A DNA stretch of 64,000 nt. It comes from Chitinophaga solisilvae (GTDB taxonomy: Bacteria > Bacteroidota > Bacteroidia > Chitinophagales > Chitinophagaceae). The translations under genes were made by a program, and so were the position numbers. The stretch is taken from positions 406,019 to 470,018 of the forward strand of contig NZ_JAABOK010000004.1 in assembly GCF_009928525.1 (NCBI RefSeq). The letters run 5' to 3'. Below the pieces are notes generated by a model. It was not told the DNA's origin and did not search any database. It saw only the letters and a program-made list of their open reading frames with translations. Positions 17,415 through 25,828 of this stretch are shown here, in pieces; position 1 is the first letter of the stretch; the number at the start of each line of letters is the position of its first letter.

Positions 17415-17912
17415 ATGAGTTTTGTTCCCGGTTGGTACCTGCTTTACACCAAGCCCAAACACGAAAGAAAAGTTGCACTTCAGTTGACCAGAATGAACAT
17501 CTCCCTGTTCCTGCCGGAATCCAAAGTAGTAAAACAATGGCACGACAGAAAGAAGGTGATTGAAGCTCCGCTTTTTCCATCCTATGTATTTGTGTTTGTT
17601 GACAAAATGGAGCACTATTATAATAGTCTCGATTGCGATGGTGTATTGTACTGGGTCAGGTTTGGCAAAGAAATAGCCCGTGTACGGGAAGAAACCATTA
17701 ACAGCCTCCGCTTCCTGGTCAATGAAGGACGTAACCTGGAAGTATCCTCCGAACGATTTAACCCCGGCCAGAAACTGGTGATTCACCGCGGCGCTTTTTC
17801 AGGTCTTGACTGTGAAGTGGTAGAACACCGGAACGATAAGAAAGTACTGGTGCGGATAAAAATACTCAACCGGAATGTGCTGGCTGATCTTTCTCATAGC
17901 CTGATAGCCTAG
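17415..17912 (+). CDS. NusG-family transcription antiterminator (UpxY/LoaP-like)
   Basis: The 165-residue product has the NusG two-domain layout. The N-terminal NGN domain starts GWYLLYTKPKHERKVALQL and contains FPSYVFVFVDK. A short linker leads to a KOW domain at about 115-155 (FNPGQKLVIHRGAFSGLDCEVV). It is a specialised paralogue, not housekeeping NusG: no secE/rplK neighbours, and it stands first in a long biosynthetic gene run. UpxY in Bacteroides capsule operons and LoaP in Firmicutes polyketide/exopolysaccharide operons sit in the same position and prevent premature termination. The inferred role is antitermination across this operon of at least 46 kb. The start ATG at 17415 places the NGN motif at residue 7. 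The next gene begins 7 bp after the stop. Confidence 0.88.
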   Translation: MSFVPGWYLLYTKPKHERKVALQLTRMNISLFLPESKVVKQWHDRKKVIEAPLFPSYVFVFVDKMEHYYNSLDCDGVLYWVRFGKEIARVREETINSLRFLVNEGRNLEVSSERFNPGQKLVIHRGAFSGLDCEVVEHRNDKKVLVRIKILNRNVLADLSHSLIA

Positions 17913-17919
17913 TATCTCT

Positions 17920-19140
17920 ATGCATTACATCCTGTTTATTATTCATCCTGCGAAAGGCCCTCTGAACAGTACTTTCCGGCTGGCGGCCCTGTTTCAGCAG
18001 CGAGGTGGTAAAGTAGCCTATGTGGTTCCTGATACACTGAAGGATTTTATCTGCCGCCAGGGATTTGAAGCAATCGTTGCAGATATTGCAGGCGACCCCG
18101 AAAGCCTCCTGCGTATATCTCCCCTCAGGAATAACCATGTCAGATGCGCTATACTGGATGCTGACCAGCTAAGCGCCGGCATTCTCCTGTACCGGTATGC
18201 CTTCTCCAAAATTGTAGTGAATACTACCTGTTTGTCCGACAAGGCCCCTGGCATACCGCCTTTCTTCTCTTCCATCATTCCTTCCCGGTCGTGGTATTCC
18301 CGGCTGCGCATCGCGCTGACCTGGCATATCTGGTTCACCAAAAAGTGGTGGCGTACGCGCATGGGAAAACTCCTGCACAATTATGATCCTTACCATGAAG
18401 CGCTGGCGAAGAAATACAATTTCCCGTTCCGGGAATGTATGAGCTTCGACCGCGCCTGGCTGATCGGATTCAGGAACTACCCGGAATTTATACTCTATCC
18501 GCCTGAACTGGATTTTCCCCGTAAAATGCAGCCGCCGGATAAATACTTTACCGGTCCGCTGATCTATCATCCAACGGAAGATGCTCCTTTCGACTGGAGC
18601 CGCATCCCGGCGGACAAGCCCCTGGTGTACTGTGCGCTGGGCACTTTGGCCCATGTCTATTATCCGGACTATATCAGCTTCTTCCGCAAACTCATCGCCG
18701 TATTCCGCGAACAACCGGATGTGAGCCTCCTGCTCTCCGTCGGAGAACATTGCAGAGAGGAAGAACTGGGGGATATTCCTGCTAACGTTCACGTATATAC
18801 GAAAGTTCCGCAGATGCAGATACTCCCGCGCTGCAGAATGATGATTACCCATGGCGGCAGTAACTCCATCAAGGAATGTATCTATCACGGCGTGCCGATG
18901 CTGATTTACCCGCTGGGGGAAATGACTGACCAGCACGGCAACGCGGCACGGATAGTATATCACCGGCTGGGCGTCAGGGCCAATATCCGTAAAAGCAGCA
19001 GCTGTAGTATCAAAAACGATATGGCAGCTGTACTGATGAATAAGGATATCAGGAAAAATATCTCCGGCATGCGGACCGTATTTCATGCCTATGAACAACA
19101 GTCGGATATCCTCGCAGACCAGATGGAATCATTTATGTAA
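17920..19140 (+). CDS. GT1-type (UGT/MGT-like) glycosyltransferase 1
   Basis: The 406-residue product has a GT-B fold. The N-terminus carries a Rossmann acceptor domain (HYILFIIHPAKGPLNSTFRL). Near residue 308 lies the donor-binding signature ITHGGSNSIKECIYHGVPM, followed by PLGEMTDQHGNAARI, as in UDP-glucuronosyl/macrolide glycosyltransferases. It transfers a nucleotide-activated sugar to a small-molecule acceptor, here presumably the peptide product. It is a paralogue of the gene at 34744-36063, sharing KGPxxxTFRLAAL, PPFFSS and FDRAWxxxxxNYPE motifs. It is placed 7 bp after the antiterminator gene, so clearly co-transcribed. Donor sugar unknown. Confidence 0.85.
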   Translation: MHYILFIIHPAKGPLNSTFRLAALFQQRGGKVAYVVPDTLKDFICRQGFEAIVADIAGDPESLLRISPLRNNHVRCAILDADQLSAGILLYRYAFSKIVVNTTCLSDKAPGIPPFFSSIIPSRSWYSRLRIALTWHIWFTKKWWRTRMGKLLHNYDPYHEALAKKYNFPFRECMSFDRAWLIGFRNYPEFILYPPELDFPRKMQPPDKYFTGPLIYHPTEDAPFDWSRIPADKPLVYCALGTLAHVYYPDYISFFRKLIAVFREQPDVSLLLSVGEHCREEELGDIPANVHVYTKVPQMQILPRCRMMITHGGSNSIKECIYHGVPMLIYPLGEMTDQHGNAARIVYHRLGVRANIRKSSSCSIKNDMAAVLMNKDIRKNISGMRTVFHAYEQQSDILADQMESFM

Positions 19141-19160
19141 AAAAATATAATTCTGAGCTT

Positions 19161-19925
19161 ATGACTTTCCCGCTTATATCCTGCCTGTGCGTTTCTGCCA
19201 ACAGACCAGGACATTTACGCCATGCAATAGCTGTATTTCTTGCACAGACATACCCCAACAAGGAACTGATCGTGCTTTCCGACAGGTACGATGAAATATA
19301 CGAACAGATTGTAGCCGCCGCAGCAAGCCCGCTGGTGAGCTATCATTACGTTAACGGAGAAACGCCGCTGTCACAGGGCGAACTACGGAATATCTCCCTG
19401 GAACTCGCTGCCGGAGAGTATTTCTGCTGCTGGGATGATGACGACTGGTACCACAACCAGCGCCTGGAAATACAACTGAAATACACGCTGGAAAACAAAA
19501 AGAAAGGCACCGTATTGCCCTATTGCATTTTTTACGATCAGGCAGAGAAGCAGGCTTACCTTTCGCTGCCCTTCGTACCGCCGGGAAGTATCCTCTGCGC
19601 AAAGGATGCTGTACATGCAGCCAGGCTGTATCCGGCTATTAACAAGATGGAAGACTATGAATTCCTGAAGGGATTGTATGAAGATAATGTACTGTTCCCC
19701 CTGATAAAACCACTGCTCTATATCTATAACTATCACGGTAACAACACTACTGATAAAGGTGTTTTTCAGGTGCAGTTTGAAAAAGCGCAACGGTTATCAG
19801 CGTCTGCCAGTGAGCTGATCGGTAAAATTCTCAGCCAGGAATACTCCTGCGAAAATGGCTCCGCATTGCTGCAAAGTGAAGCGGTACTCAGCGAACTTAA
19901 CTATTTTAAAATACATGCCAGTTAA
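19161..19925 (+). CDS. GT2-family glycosyltransferase 1
   Basis: The 254-residue GT-A fold protein starts ISCLCVSANRPGHLRHAIAVF and carries the metal-binding WDDDDWYHNQRLEIQ motif around residues 93-97, which belongs to a GT2 subgroup with an Asp cluster. It is one of three paralogues in the operon (also 21627-22388 and 23289-24050), all about 253 aa with the LGELRNI-like motif before the Asp cluster. It likely adds a sugar to the product or to a glycan on it. No membrane segment, so cytoplasmic. Donor unknown. Confidence 0.85.
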   Translation: MTFPLISCLCVSANRPGHLRHAIAVFLAQTYPNKELIVLSDRYDEIYEQIVAAAASPLVSYHYVNGETPLSQGELRNISLELAAGEYFCCWDDDDWYHNQRLEIQLKYTLENKKKGTVLPYCIFYDQAEKQAYLSLPFVPPGSILCAKDAVHAARLYPAINKMEDYEFLKGLYEDNVLFPLIKPLLYIYNYHGNNTTDKGVFQVQFEKAQRLSASASELIGKILSQEYSCENGSALLQSEAVLSELNYFKIHAS

Positions 19926-19949
19926 GGCCCCCGAAAAATAACCCTTATT

Positions 19950-21620
19950 ATGAAATCATTCTTCCTATTACTATCCGGCAGGTCTAAAGGATTTTTCCTT
20001 TTCATCCTGCTGGTTGGGCTGATGAACAGTATTCTGAATACGACCTTTATGGTAATCGTCGGCCGTTTCATATTCGATGCCAATTTTTATGTCTTTAAGG
20101 GATTTGACCACATTGGCTTTGTGGTGCTGCTGCTGACATCGCTGCTGCTGAACTTCCTGTTCAATTTTTACATCATCCGCCTGGGCGCAGGTATTATTCA
20201 TACCGTGGAACTGAACCTGGTACAACGGGTAAAGCGCGCCTCCTTCATGCAGTTTACTACCATGAACAACAGCGAGTTTTATGCTGCGCTGAGTAACCTG
20301 CGTATTCTGGGAGAAGCCCCCAGCGTATTTTTTAACCTCTTTAATTCTGTACTGACAGTACTCTGCTGCGTAGGCTATCTCTACTGGATGTCGCTCATGT
20401 ATGGTATTATCATGACCCTGCTGATCGGTATTCTGATCGTCAGTTACATGCTGCGCGACCGCATCAGCATGCTGAAGTTCGAACGCCTGCGGAAGCTGCA
20501 GGTAGAATACTACAAATACATTCATGACCTGCTGATAGGTTTCAAGGACCTGAAGATGAGCCATGTGAAAAACAGCAGGATTTATGATGAACATATCAGA
20601 ATGAATAAGGAACTGCAACATACTACGGAGGTAGGATTGAAAAAGAATTTTGCTGCCAGTTCCGTCATATCCACCTATACCTGGTATCTGCTGCTGGGCA
20701 TTGTGCTGTTTATGATTCCGCGCACTGCTTCCGGCGCAGGACAGATTTCTTCCTTTGTGGTGATACTCCTTTACATCATCGCGCCGCTGACATCCATTAC
20801 CGCTTTTTTTGAATTTTATTCCAGTCTGCGGAATGCGTTGAAGGTACTGGACGCCATCAATGCCAAATTTCCCGAAACAGCGGCTATACCTGAAGAACAA
20901 CCCTCCGTCGCTTTATCAGGCCCTGTTGCACAGATACGTTTCGACAATGTCTGCTTTGATTATATTGACAGTGAGCATGGCCGTACTTTCTCCCTGGGCC
21001 CTGTAAATCTTGAACTGCAGCAGGGAGAAGTCGTGTTTGTTATCGGCGGCAACGGCAGCGGAAAAAGTACTTTCCTTAACCTGTTAACCGGACTGGTAAA
21101 GCCTTCCAGGGGTGTCATTCATTTCAACGGACATCCTGTTCTCGATGAGCTGTATGACGAATACCGGAATAAGCTGGCGGTAGTGTTTTATGATGGCTAT
21201 CTTTTCCATTTCAATTACGAGCAGTTTACATTGAATGCGGATAACGAAAAACTGGCGCGCTATCTCCGCCTGGTGCAGCTGGATGGTATTGTGAACCCTG
21301 ACTACCTCCTGGAAGACAGGGACCGGCTGTCCAAAGGCCAGCAGAAACGCCTGGCACTTGTACTGGCACTGATGATGGAGCGAAAAGTACTGATACTTGA
21401 TGAATGGGCCGCCGAGCAGGATCCTGGTTTCAAACAGTATTTCTACCAGGAAATCATCCCCCTGCTGAAAGAAGAAGGCGTTACTGTCATCGCAATTACA
21501 CACGATGATGAATATTTCTCCTGTGCCAGCCGTATCCTGAAATTCACTGACGGCAGGTTTATATCTACCAACAGCATAAAAGAAGCCGCGTTACTGGTTT
21601 CCCGCCTGCCCGAAAACTGA
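19950..21620 (+). CDS. PvdE/YojI-like cyclic peptide export ABC transporter
   Basis: The 556-residue half-transporter has six predicted membrane helices in residues 1-310 and an ATPase domain after about 335. The motifs are Walker A GGNGSGKST (about 367), signature LSKGQQKR (about 460), Walker B VLILDEWAAEQDP (about 477) and the switch His in AITHDDEYF. The degenerate 'LSKGQ' and the 'DEWAAEQDP' Walker B are typical of the PvdE/SyrD/YojI cyclic-peptide and siderophore exporter group. It would move the NRPS product or a precursor into the periplasm. It is set between two GT2 genes with 24 and 6 bp gaps. Confidence 0.88.
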   Translation: MKSFFLLLSGRSKGFFLFILLVGLMNSILNTTFMVIVGRFIFDANFYVFKGFDHIGFVVLLLTSLLLNFLFNFYIIRLGAGIIHTVELNLVQRVKRASFMQFTTMNNSEFYAALSNLRILGEAPSVFFNLFNSVLTVLCCVGYLYWMSLMYGIIMTLLIGILIVSYMLRDRISMLKFERLRKLQVEYYKYIHDLLIGFKDLKMSHVKNSRIYDEHIRMNKELQHTTEVGLKKNFAASSVISTYTWYLLLGIVLFMIPRTASGAGQISSFVVILLYIIAPLTSITAFFEFYSSLRNALKVLDAINAKFPETAAIPEEQPSVALSGPVAQIRFDNVCFDYIDSEHGRTFSLGPVNLELQQGEVVFVIGGNGSGKSTFLNLLTGLVKPSRGVIHFNGHPVLDELYDEYRNKLAVVFYDGYLFHFNYEQFTLNADNEKLARYLRLVQLDGIVNPDYLLEDRDRLSKGQQKRLALVLALMMERKVLILDEWAAEQDPGFKQYFYQEIIPLLKEEGVTVIAITHDDEYFSCASRILKFTDGRFISTNSIKEAALLVSRLPEN

Positions 21621-21626
21621 TGACAT

Positions 21627-22388
21627 ATGCAACAGCCTAAAATATCCTGTCTCTGTATCTCCGGCTCGCGCCCCCATCTGCTTGAAAATACCATCAGATG
21701 CTTCGTGGCGCAGACTTATCCGGAAAAGGAGCTGATTATTGTATCCAGGGGAGAAGACCCGGAATATACGCGTATAACAGCTGCATTTGCAGATAAGGGT
21801 GTGCGCTATTATGGTGTGGATGCAGCTGCGGAAACAACACTGGGAGAATTGCGCAATATAGCTTTGCAACAGGCAGGCGGCGATTACTTCTGTGTCTGGG
21901 ATGATGATGACTGGCATCACGCCCGCCGCCTGGAAATACAGTATAACGCAGCAGTAAGTAATGCAAAGCAGGGAACGGTGCTCGCATACAGTCTCCTGTA
22001 CGATCAGACAAGAGGAGAAGCCTTTCTTTCAGATCCTGTTTTACCTCCCGGTACCATACTCTGTTCCATGGAAGCGCTGACAGAACAGATGAGATATGCG
22101 CCCATCAACAGCGGGGAAGACACACATTTCCTGACCAGCCTGGTGGGCGGCAACCTGCTGTTCCCCCTGGTATGCCCCGTGCTCTATATCTATGTGTTTC
22201 ACGGTTCCAATACCGTTTCTGCCGCACATTTCAGTAAGATGGTATCTACCGCATTGCCCGCAGGCATAAGTGCGGTAATCGGCGATATCATTGCCGGCCG
22301 CCGCTCTGTGGAAGACGCTTCTGCATGGTTAAGCAGCAAAGAGGTACTGCGGGAACTGAATTACTTTAATCCACTTGCCAAAATGTAA
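21627..22388 (+). CDS. GT2-family glycosyltransferase 2
   Basis: The 253-residue paralogue of the GT2s at 19161 and 23289. It begins KISCLCISGSRPHLLENTIR and has the motifs TTLGELRNIALQQAGGDYF and CVWDDDDWHHARRLEIQ. It lies 6 bp after the exporter gene. Sequence divergence between the three GT2s suggests distinct donors or acceptor positions. Confidence 0.85.
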   Translation: MQQPKISCLCISGSRPHLLENTIRCFVAQTYPEKELIIVSRGEDPEYTRITAAFADKGVRYYGVDAAAETTLGELRNIALQQAGGDYFCVWDDDDWHHARRLEIQYNAAVSNAKQGTVLAYSLLYDQTRGEAFLSDPVLPPGTILCSMEALTEQMRYAPINSGEDTHFLTSLVGGNLLFPLVCPVLYIYVFHGSNTVSAAHFSKMVSTALPAGISAVIGDIIAGRRSVEDASAWLSSKEVLRELNYFNPLAKM

Positions 22389-22393
22389 CCCCC

Positions 22394-23284
22394 TTGAGAA
22401 CGTATACCATCCTGTTTTATAACACCATGTGGGGACATCTGGGAGATCTGGACGAACTGCAGATACCTCCTGATATCCGTATTGAAAAAGATATTTCGTT
22501 GGCGCCGGTAGCGGATGTTATTGTGTTTCACATGCCCACCCTGGAAAGGGCGCCGCTGCTCACCAAACAGCCGGGGCAGCTGTGGGTGTTCTGGACCCTG
22601 GAATGCGATCTTAACTACCCCTACCTGTATACCCCGGAAATACAGGCGCTGTTTGATGTGCACATGACATACCGCCTGAATGCCGATATAACGGTGCCGT
22701 ATATACTACCCGCCTACCGGGAAGACCTGCGGCGGATGTCTGGCCCGAAAGACGGCTTTGTCAATGCCTTTATTTCAAGCGGCATCAACGGCAGCAAACG
22801 GAATGAATATCTGCAGGAACTCATGCAGCTGCTGGATGTACACAGCTATGGCAAGGTATTCAACAACAGGAAGATTACAGGCGATAACGGGCGGCAGACA
22901 AAACTGGACATCATTGCCCGTTATAAGTTTACGCTCGCGTTTGAGAACGCCGTGGCAACGGATTATATCACGGAGAAATTTTACGATCCGCTGATTGCCG
23001 GCTCTGTGCCGGTATATCTCGGCGCTCCGAATATCCGGGAGCTGGCCCCCGGTAACCACTGTTTTATCAATGTAGCTGATTTTAACACGGCATCAGCGCT
23101 GGCAGCATACCTGCTGGAGCTGGACCGTAATGAAGATGAATACGGCCGCTTTTTCGACTGGAAAGAACAGGCCTTTGCCCCGGATTTTTCTGCGTTGCTG
23201 GATATGCAGGAGATACCCACTTTTATCCGGCTGTTTGACCTCATCAGAAAGATGAAGGAAGCGAATGAACCCCCAAAAATATGA
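22394..23284 (+). CDS. GT10 (fucosyltransferase-like) glycosyltransferase, TTG start
   Basis: The 296-residue product carries the conserved alpha-1,3/4-fucosyltransferase motif KFTLAFENAVATDYITEKFY followed by DPLIAGSVPVYLGAPNI (about residues 180-216), which forms the GDP-sugar site. It also has WTLECDLNYP near residue 67. GT10 enzymes use GDP-fucose (some use other GDP-sugars). The frame begins with TTG at 22394, 5 bp after the previous stop; no in-frame ATG lies nearby before the conserved sequence. GT10 in an NRPS operon is unusual, since the family mostly serves lipopolysaccharides or glycoproteins. Confidence 0.82.
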   Translation: MRTYTILFYNTMWGHLGDLDELQIPPDIRIEKDISLAPVADVIVFHMPTLERAPLLTKQPGQLWVFWTLECDLNYPYLYTPEIQALFDVHMTYRLNADITVPYILPAYREDLRRMSGPKDGFVNAFISSGINGSKRNEYLQELMQLLDVHSYGKVFNNRKITGDNGRQTKLDIIARYKFTLAFENAVATDYITEKFYDPLIAGSVPVYLGAPNIRELAPGNHCFINVADFNTASALAAYLLELDRNEDEYGRFFDWKEQAFAPDFSALLDMQEIPTFIRLFDLIRKMKEANEPPKI

Positions 23285-23288
23285 TACC

Positions 23289-24050
23289 ATGAATGAGAGA
23301 TTACCGCTGATATCCTGCACCTGTGTCACCAGGAATAAACCAGCCATGCTGCTGCGGGTAATACACTGCTTTTTACATCAGTCATATCCTGCGAAGGAAC
23401 TGATAATAGTTTATGAAGATGATGATGTGGCTACCCATACGCTATTACAGGAAACGCCGTTGTCCGGCGATATCCGCCCGGTATGTGTACCACGAAGCTC
23501 CGCGGTGAAACTGGGAGAACTACGGAATATTTCTATCCGCCATGCGGCCGGTGAGTTTATCTGCCAGTGGGATGACGACGACTGGTACCACCCCGAAAGA
23601 TTAAGCGCACAATACAAGGCATTGATGTTTTCCGGAAAAGACGGCTGCATCATGACCCAATGGACACTCTGGAATGCAGTTGACCGGAAAGCATACCTGT
23701 CAAACATCAGAACGTGGGAGGGAAGTATCCTTTGCCGCAAAAGCCGTATGCTGGAAGAAGGATACGTGAACATGCATGCCGGAGAAGACTCCGCTACCAT
23801 TGTAAGCCTGCTGCAGAAAGACCTGCTTCACCTGCTGACAGATCAGCCCCAGCTATATGTGTACAGTTACCACGGTCATAATACCTGGAACTGGCCCCAC
23901 TGGAAGGAAATATTCGAATGCAGCACGCAGTTTCCCCGTAACGCGTCCCGCATTATTGATGACATCATGAGCGGCAAAGTCGGACCGGTTGAAAGCGGCA
24001 GGTTCCTGACAGACCTGGTCAGTTTTTATCAGGCTAAAATTTCAGGATGA
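23289..24050 (+). CDS. GT2-family glycosyltransferase 3
   Basis: The third GT2 paralogue: PLISCTCVTRNKPAMLLRVI at the N-terminus and KLGELRNISIRHAAGEFICQ then WDDDDWYHPERLSAQY. I place the start at the ATG at 23289, giving 253 residues, the same length as the second paralogue and one less than the first. An upstream ATG at 23265 overlaps the GT10 gene. Its stop overlaps the start of the next gene (ATGA), so the two are translationally coupled. Confidence 0.82.
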   Translation: MNERLPLISCTCVTRNKPAMLLRVIHCFLHQSYPAKELIIVYEDDDVATHTLLQETPLSGDIRPVCVPRSSAVKLGELRNISIRHAAGEFICQWDDDDWYHPERLSAQYKALMFSGKDGCIMTQWTLWNAVDRKAYLSNIRTWEGSILCRKSRMLEEGYVNMHAGEDSATIVSLLQKDLLHLLTDQPQLYVYSYHGHNTWNWPHWKEIFECSTQFPRNASRIIDDIMSGKVGPVESGRFLTDLVSFYQAKISG

Positions 24051-25801
24051 TACCGAAAGTAATTCACCTTACATATGCGGGCGGTAAGCTGCCGCCCTTA
24101 TACCGACAGTGTATCAGACGGGCAAAAAAATTGCATGCGGCGTGGCAGTTTAAAATATACGATGACGCTGCTGCCCGGCAGGTGCTGGAGCAGCAGATGC
24201 CGGTTCTGCTGCCTGTTTACGACGGGTATCCAACGGCCATCCAGCGGGCTGACATGTTCCGCGTGGTGGTGGTATACCTCTTCGGCGGCTTCTATCTCGA
24301 TATGGATATGTACTGCCATACACCACTGGATGAACTATGTCATTTTCAGCTGGTGCTGGCAGAAGAAAAGGTGCTCTCCGAAGAGGAGTGCGGTGCATTG
24401 GGACACCTGCACCGGTCCAGGATTGCCAACTACATGTTTGGCAGTATGCCGCAGCATCCTTTCTGGCCCACGCTGCTGAATGCCATGATAGCAAGGTACC
24501 GGACAGCTGTGAGCAGCGAAAGGGATATACTCGAAACAACCGGCCCCGGACTGCTCACGGATATTTATCATCAGTCTGCCGCCTTAAAGGAACAGATATG
24601 GCTGCTGCGCAATCCGGGTACGCCCTGTATCAACGAATGCTGCGGGGGGCTTTCCTGCCATTTCGGAACATATGCTTCCCATTATCACGGCGGCTCCTGG
24701 CGATGGCAGCATCAGCAGCAGCACAGGGCTGCCGGTGTGCCCGCCGTTGTTGATACTGCTGCTGCGGCGGCTGTGCTGGAAGAGCACCTGCAACGTAACC
24801 TTGACCGGTTCCGGCGGCAGTCCGGGGCGTTATATGTACTCGAGGCCTATACTTCCGGAGAAGGCCACTATGATGGTCTTACCACCATCTACAACCGGGT
24901 GAAAAACCTCGGTGAGGTGCTGCCGGATACGCACAACGTCAGCGATCAGAAAATACTCGTATGCGGCATTCCTTTTCTGTATGAAAAGCAATTGTCTGCC
25001 GCCAATACCAATATACTTTTCACCACTTTCGAGTCGGACCGCCTCCCTGCTTACTGGATTGAATCCATCAACCGGCACTATCATCACTGCATTGTGCCGC
25101 ACGAGGCAATTGCGGGCGTTTTCAGGAAGTCGGGCGTACGGGTGCCGCTGCAGGTCATGCACCAGGGATTTACCCGGTATACGCCTATGCCGGCGCAGCA
25201 ACATACGTTCAACATCGGTTTCATGGGGGTGCCGGTACGCCGGAAGAATCTTTCCCGGCTTTACAAGGCCTGCAAAATGTTACAGCGGAAGAAAATTCCC
25301 GGTATACAGCTGCATGTACATGTATCGGTCATGTATGAATGGGTAGATGATCTGGAGTTTGACAGAATGCGTGCAGATCCTATGGTACGTTGGACTACCG
25401 GGAAGTACGATCACCAGGAGATGTCGGCATGGTACGCTAACCTGTCCTGCTATGTGTTTCCTTCCAGCGGAGAAGGCTGGTCCTTTACGCCGAGAGAAAG
25501 CATGTTCCTCGGAATACCCACCATCATTTCACCGATACCTGTGCACCAGGAATTGCTGGACAGCGGCTTTTGCTATGCGATGCGCCGCCGTGGATCAGAA
25601 AAAGCGGCATTCGGTGTGGAGCGTCATGGGAAATGGGCCTGCATCAGAGAAAAAGATATAGCCGCTGCCATCACGCAGGTGCATAAAAATTATGATGCCT
25701 GCAGCGCTGCCGCCAGACGGGGCGCCGATTGGATCAGCGGACAATGGAAAAATGAAGAATTACAGGAAGACCTGCGCCTGCTGGTGTCCTCATTAGTGTA
25801 A
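24047..25801 (+). CDS. Two-domain glycosyltransferase, GT32-GT4 fusion
   Basis: The 584-residue product fuses two transferase domains. Residues 1-240 are a GT32 (OCH1-like) domain: IPKVIHLTYAGGKLPPLYR, IQRADMFRVVVVYLFGGFYL and the DxD pair DMD at 85-87. Residues of about 265-584 are a GT4-like GT-B domain with VRRKNLSRL and the EGWSFTPRE E-x7-E motif near residue 480, which binds the nucleotide sugar phosphate. Both active-site motifs look intact, so it may add two sugars in succession. It is coupled to the preceding GT2 gene by ATGA overlap and followed after 27 bp by the carbamoyltransferase. Confidence 0.85.
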   Translation: MIPKVIHLTYAGGKLPPLYRQCIRRAKKLHAAWQFKIYDDAAARQVLEQQMPVLLPVYDGYPTAIQRADMFRVVVVYLFGGFYLDMDMYCHTPLDELCHFQLVLAEEKVLSEEECGALGHLHRSRIANYMFGSMPQHPFWPTLLNAMIARYRTAVSSERDILETTGPGLLTDIYHQSAALKEQIWLLRNPGTPCINECCGGLSCHFGTYASHYHGGSWRWQHQQQHRAAGVPAVVDTAAAAAVLEEHLQRNLDRFRRQSGALYVLEAYTSGEGHYDGLTTIYNRVKNLGEVLPDTHNVSDQKILVCGIPFLYEKQLSAANTNILFTTFESDRLPAYWIESINRHYHHCIVPHEAIAGVFRKSGVRVPLQVMHQGFTRYTPMPAQQHTFNIGFMGVPVRRKNLSRLYKACKMLQRKKIPGIQLHVHVSVMYEWVDDLEFDRMRADPMVRWTTGKYDHQEMSAWYANLSCYVFPSSGEGWSFTPRESMFLGIPTIISPIPVHQELLDSGFCYAMRRRGSEKAAFGVERHGKWACIREKDIAAAITQVHKNYDACSAAARRGADWISGQWKNEELQEDLRLLVSSLV

Positions 25802-25828
25802 GGCGGCTGATTTGAAAAACTACGGAAA

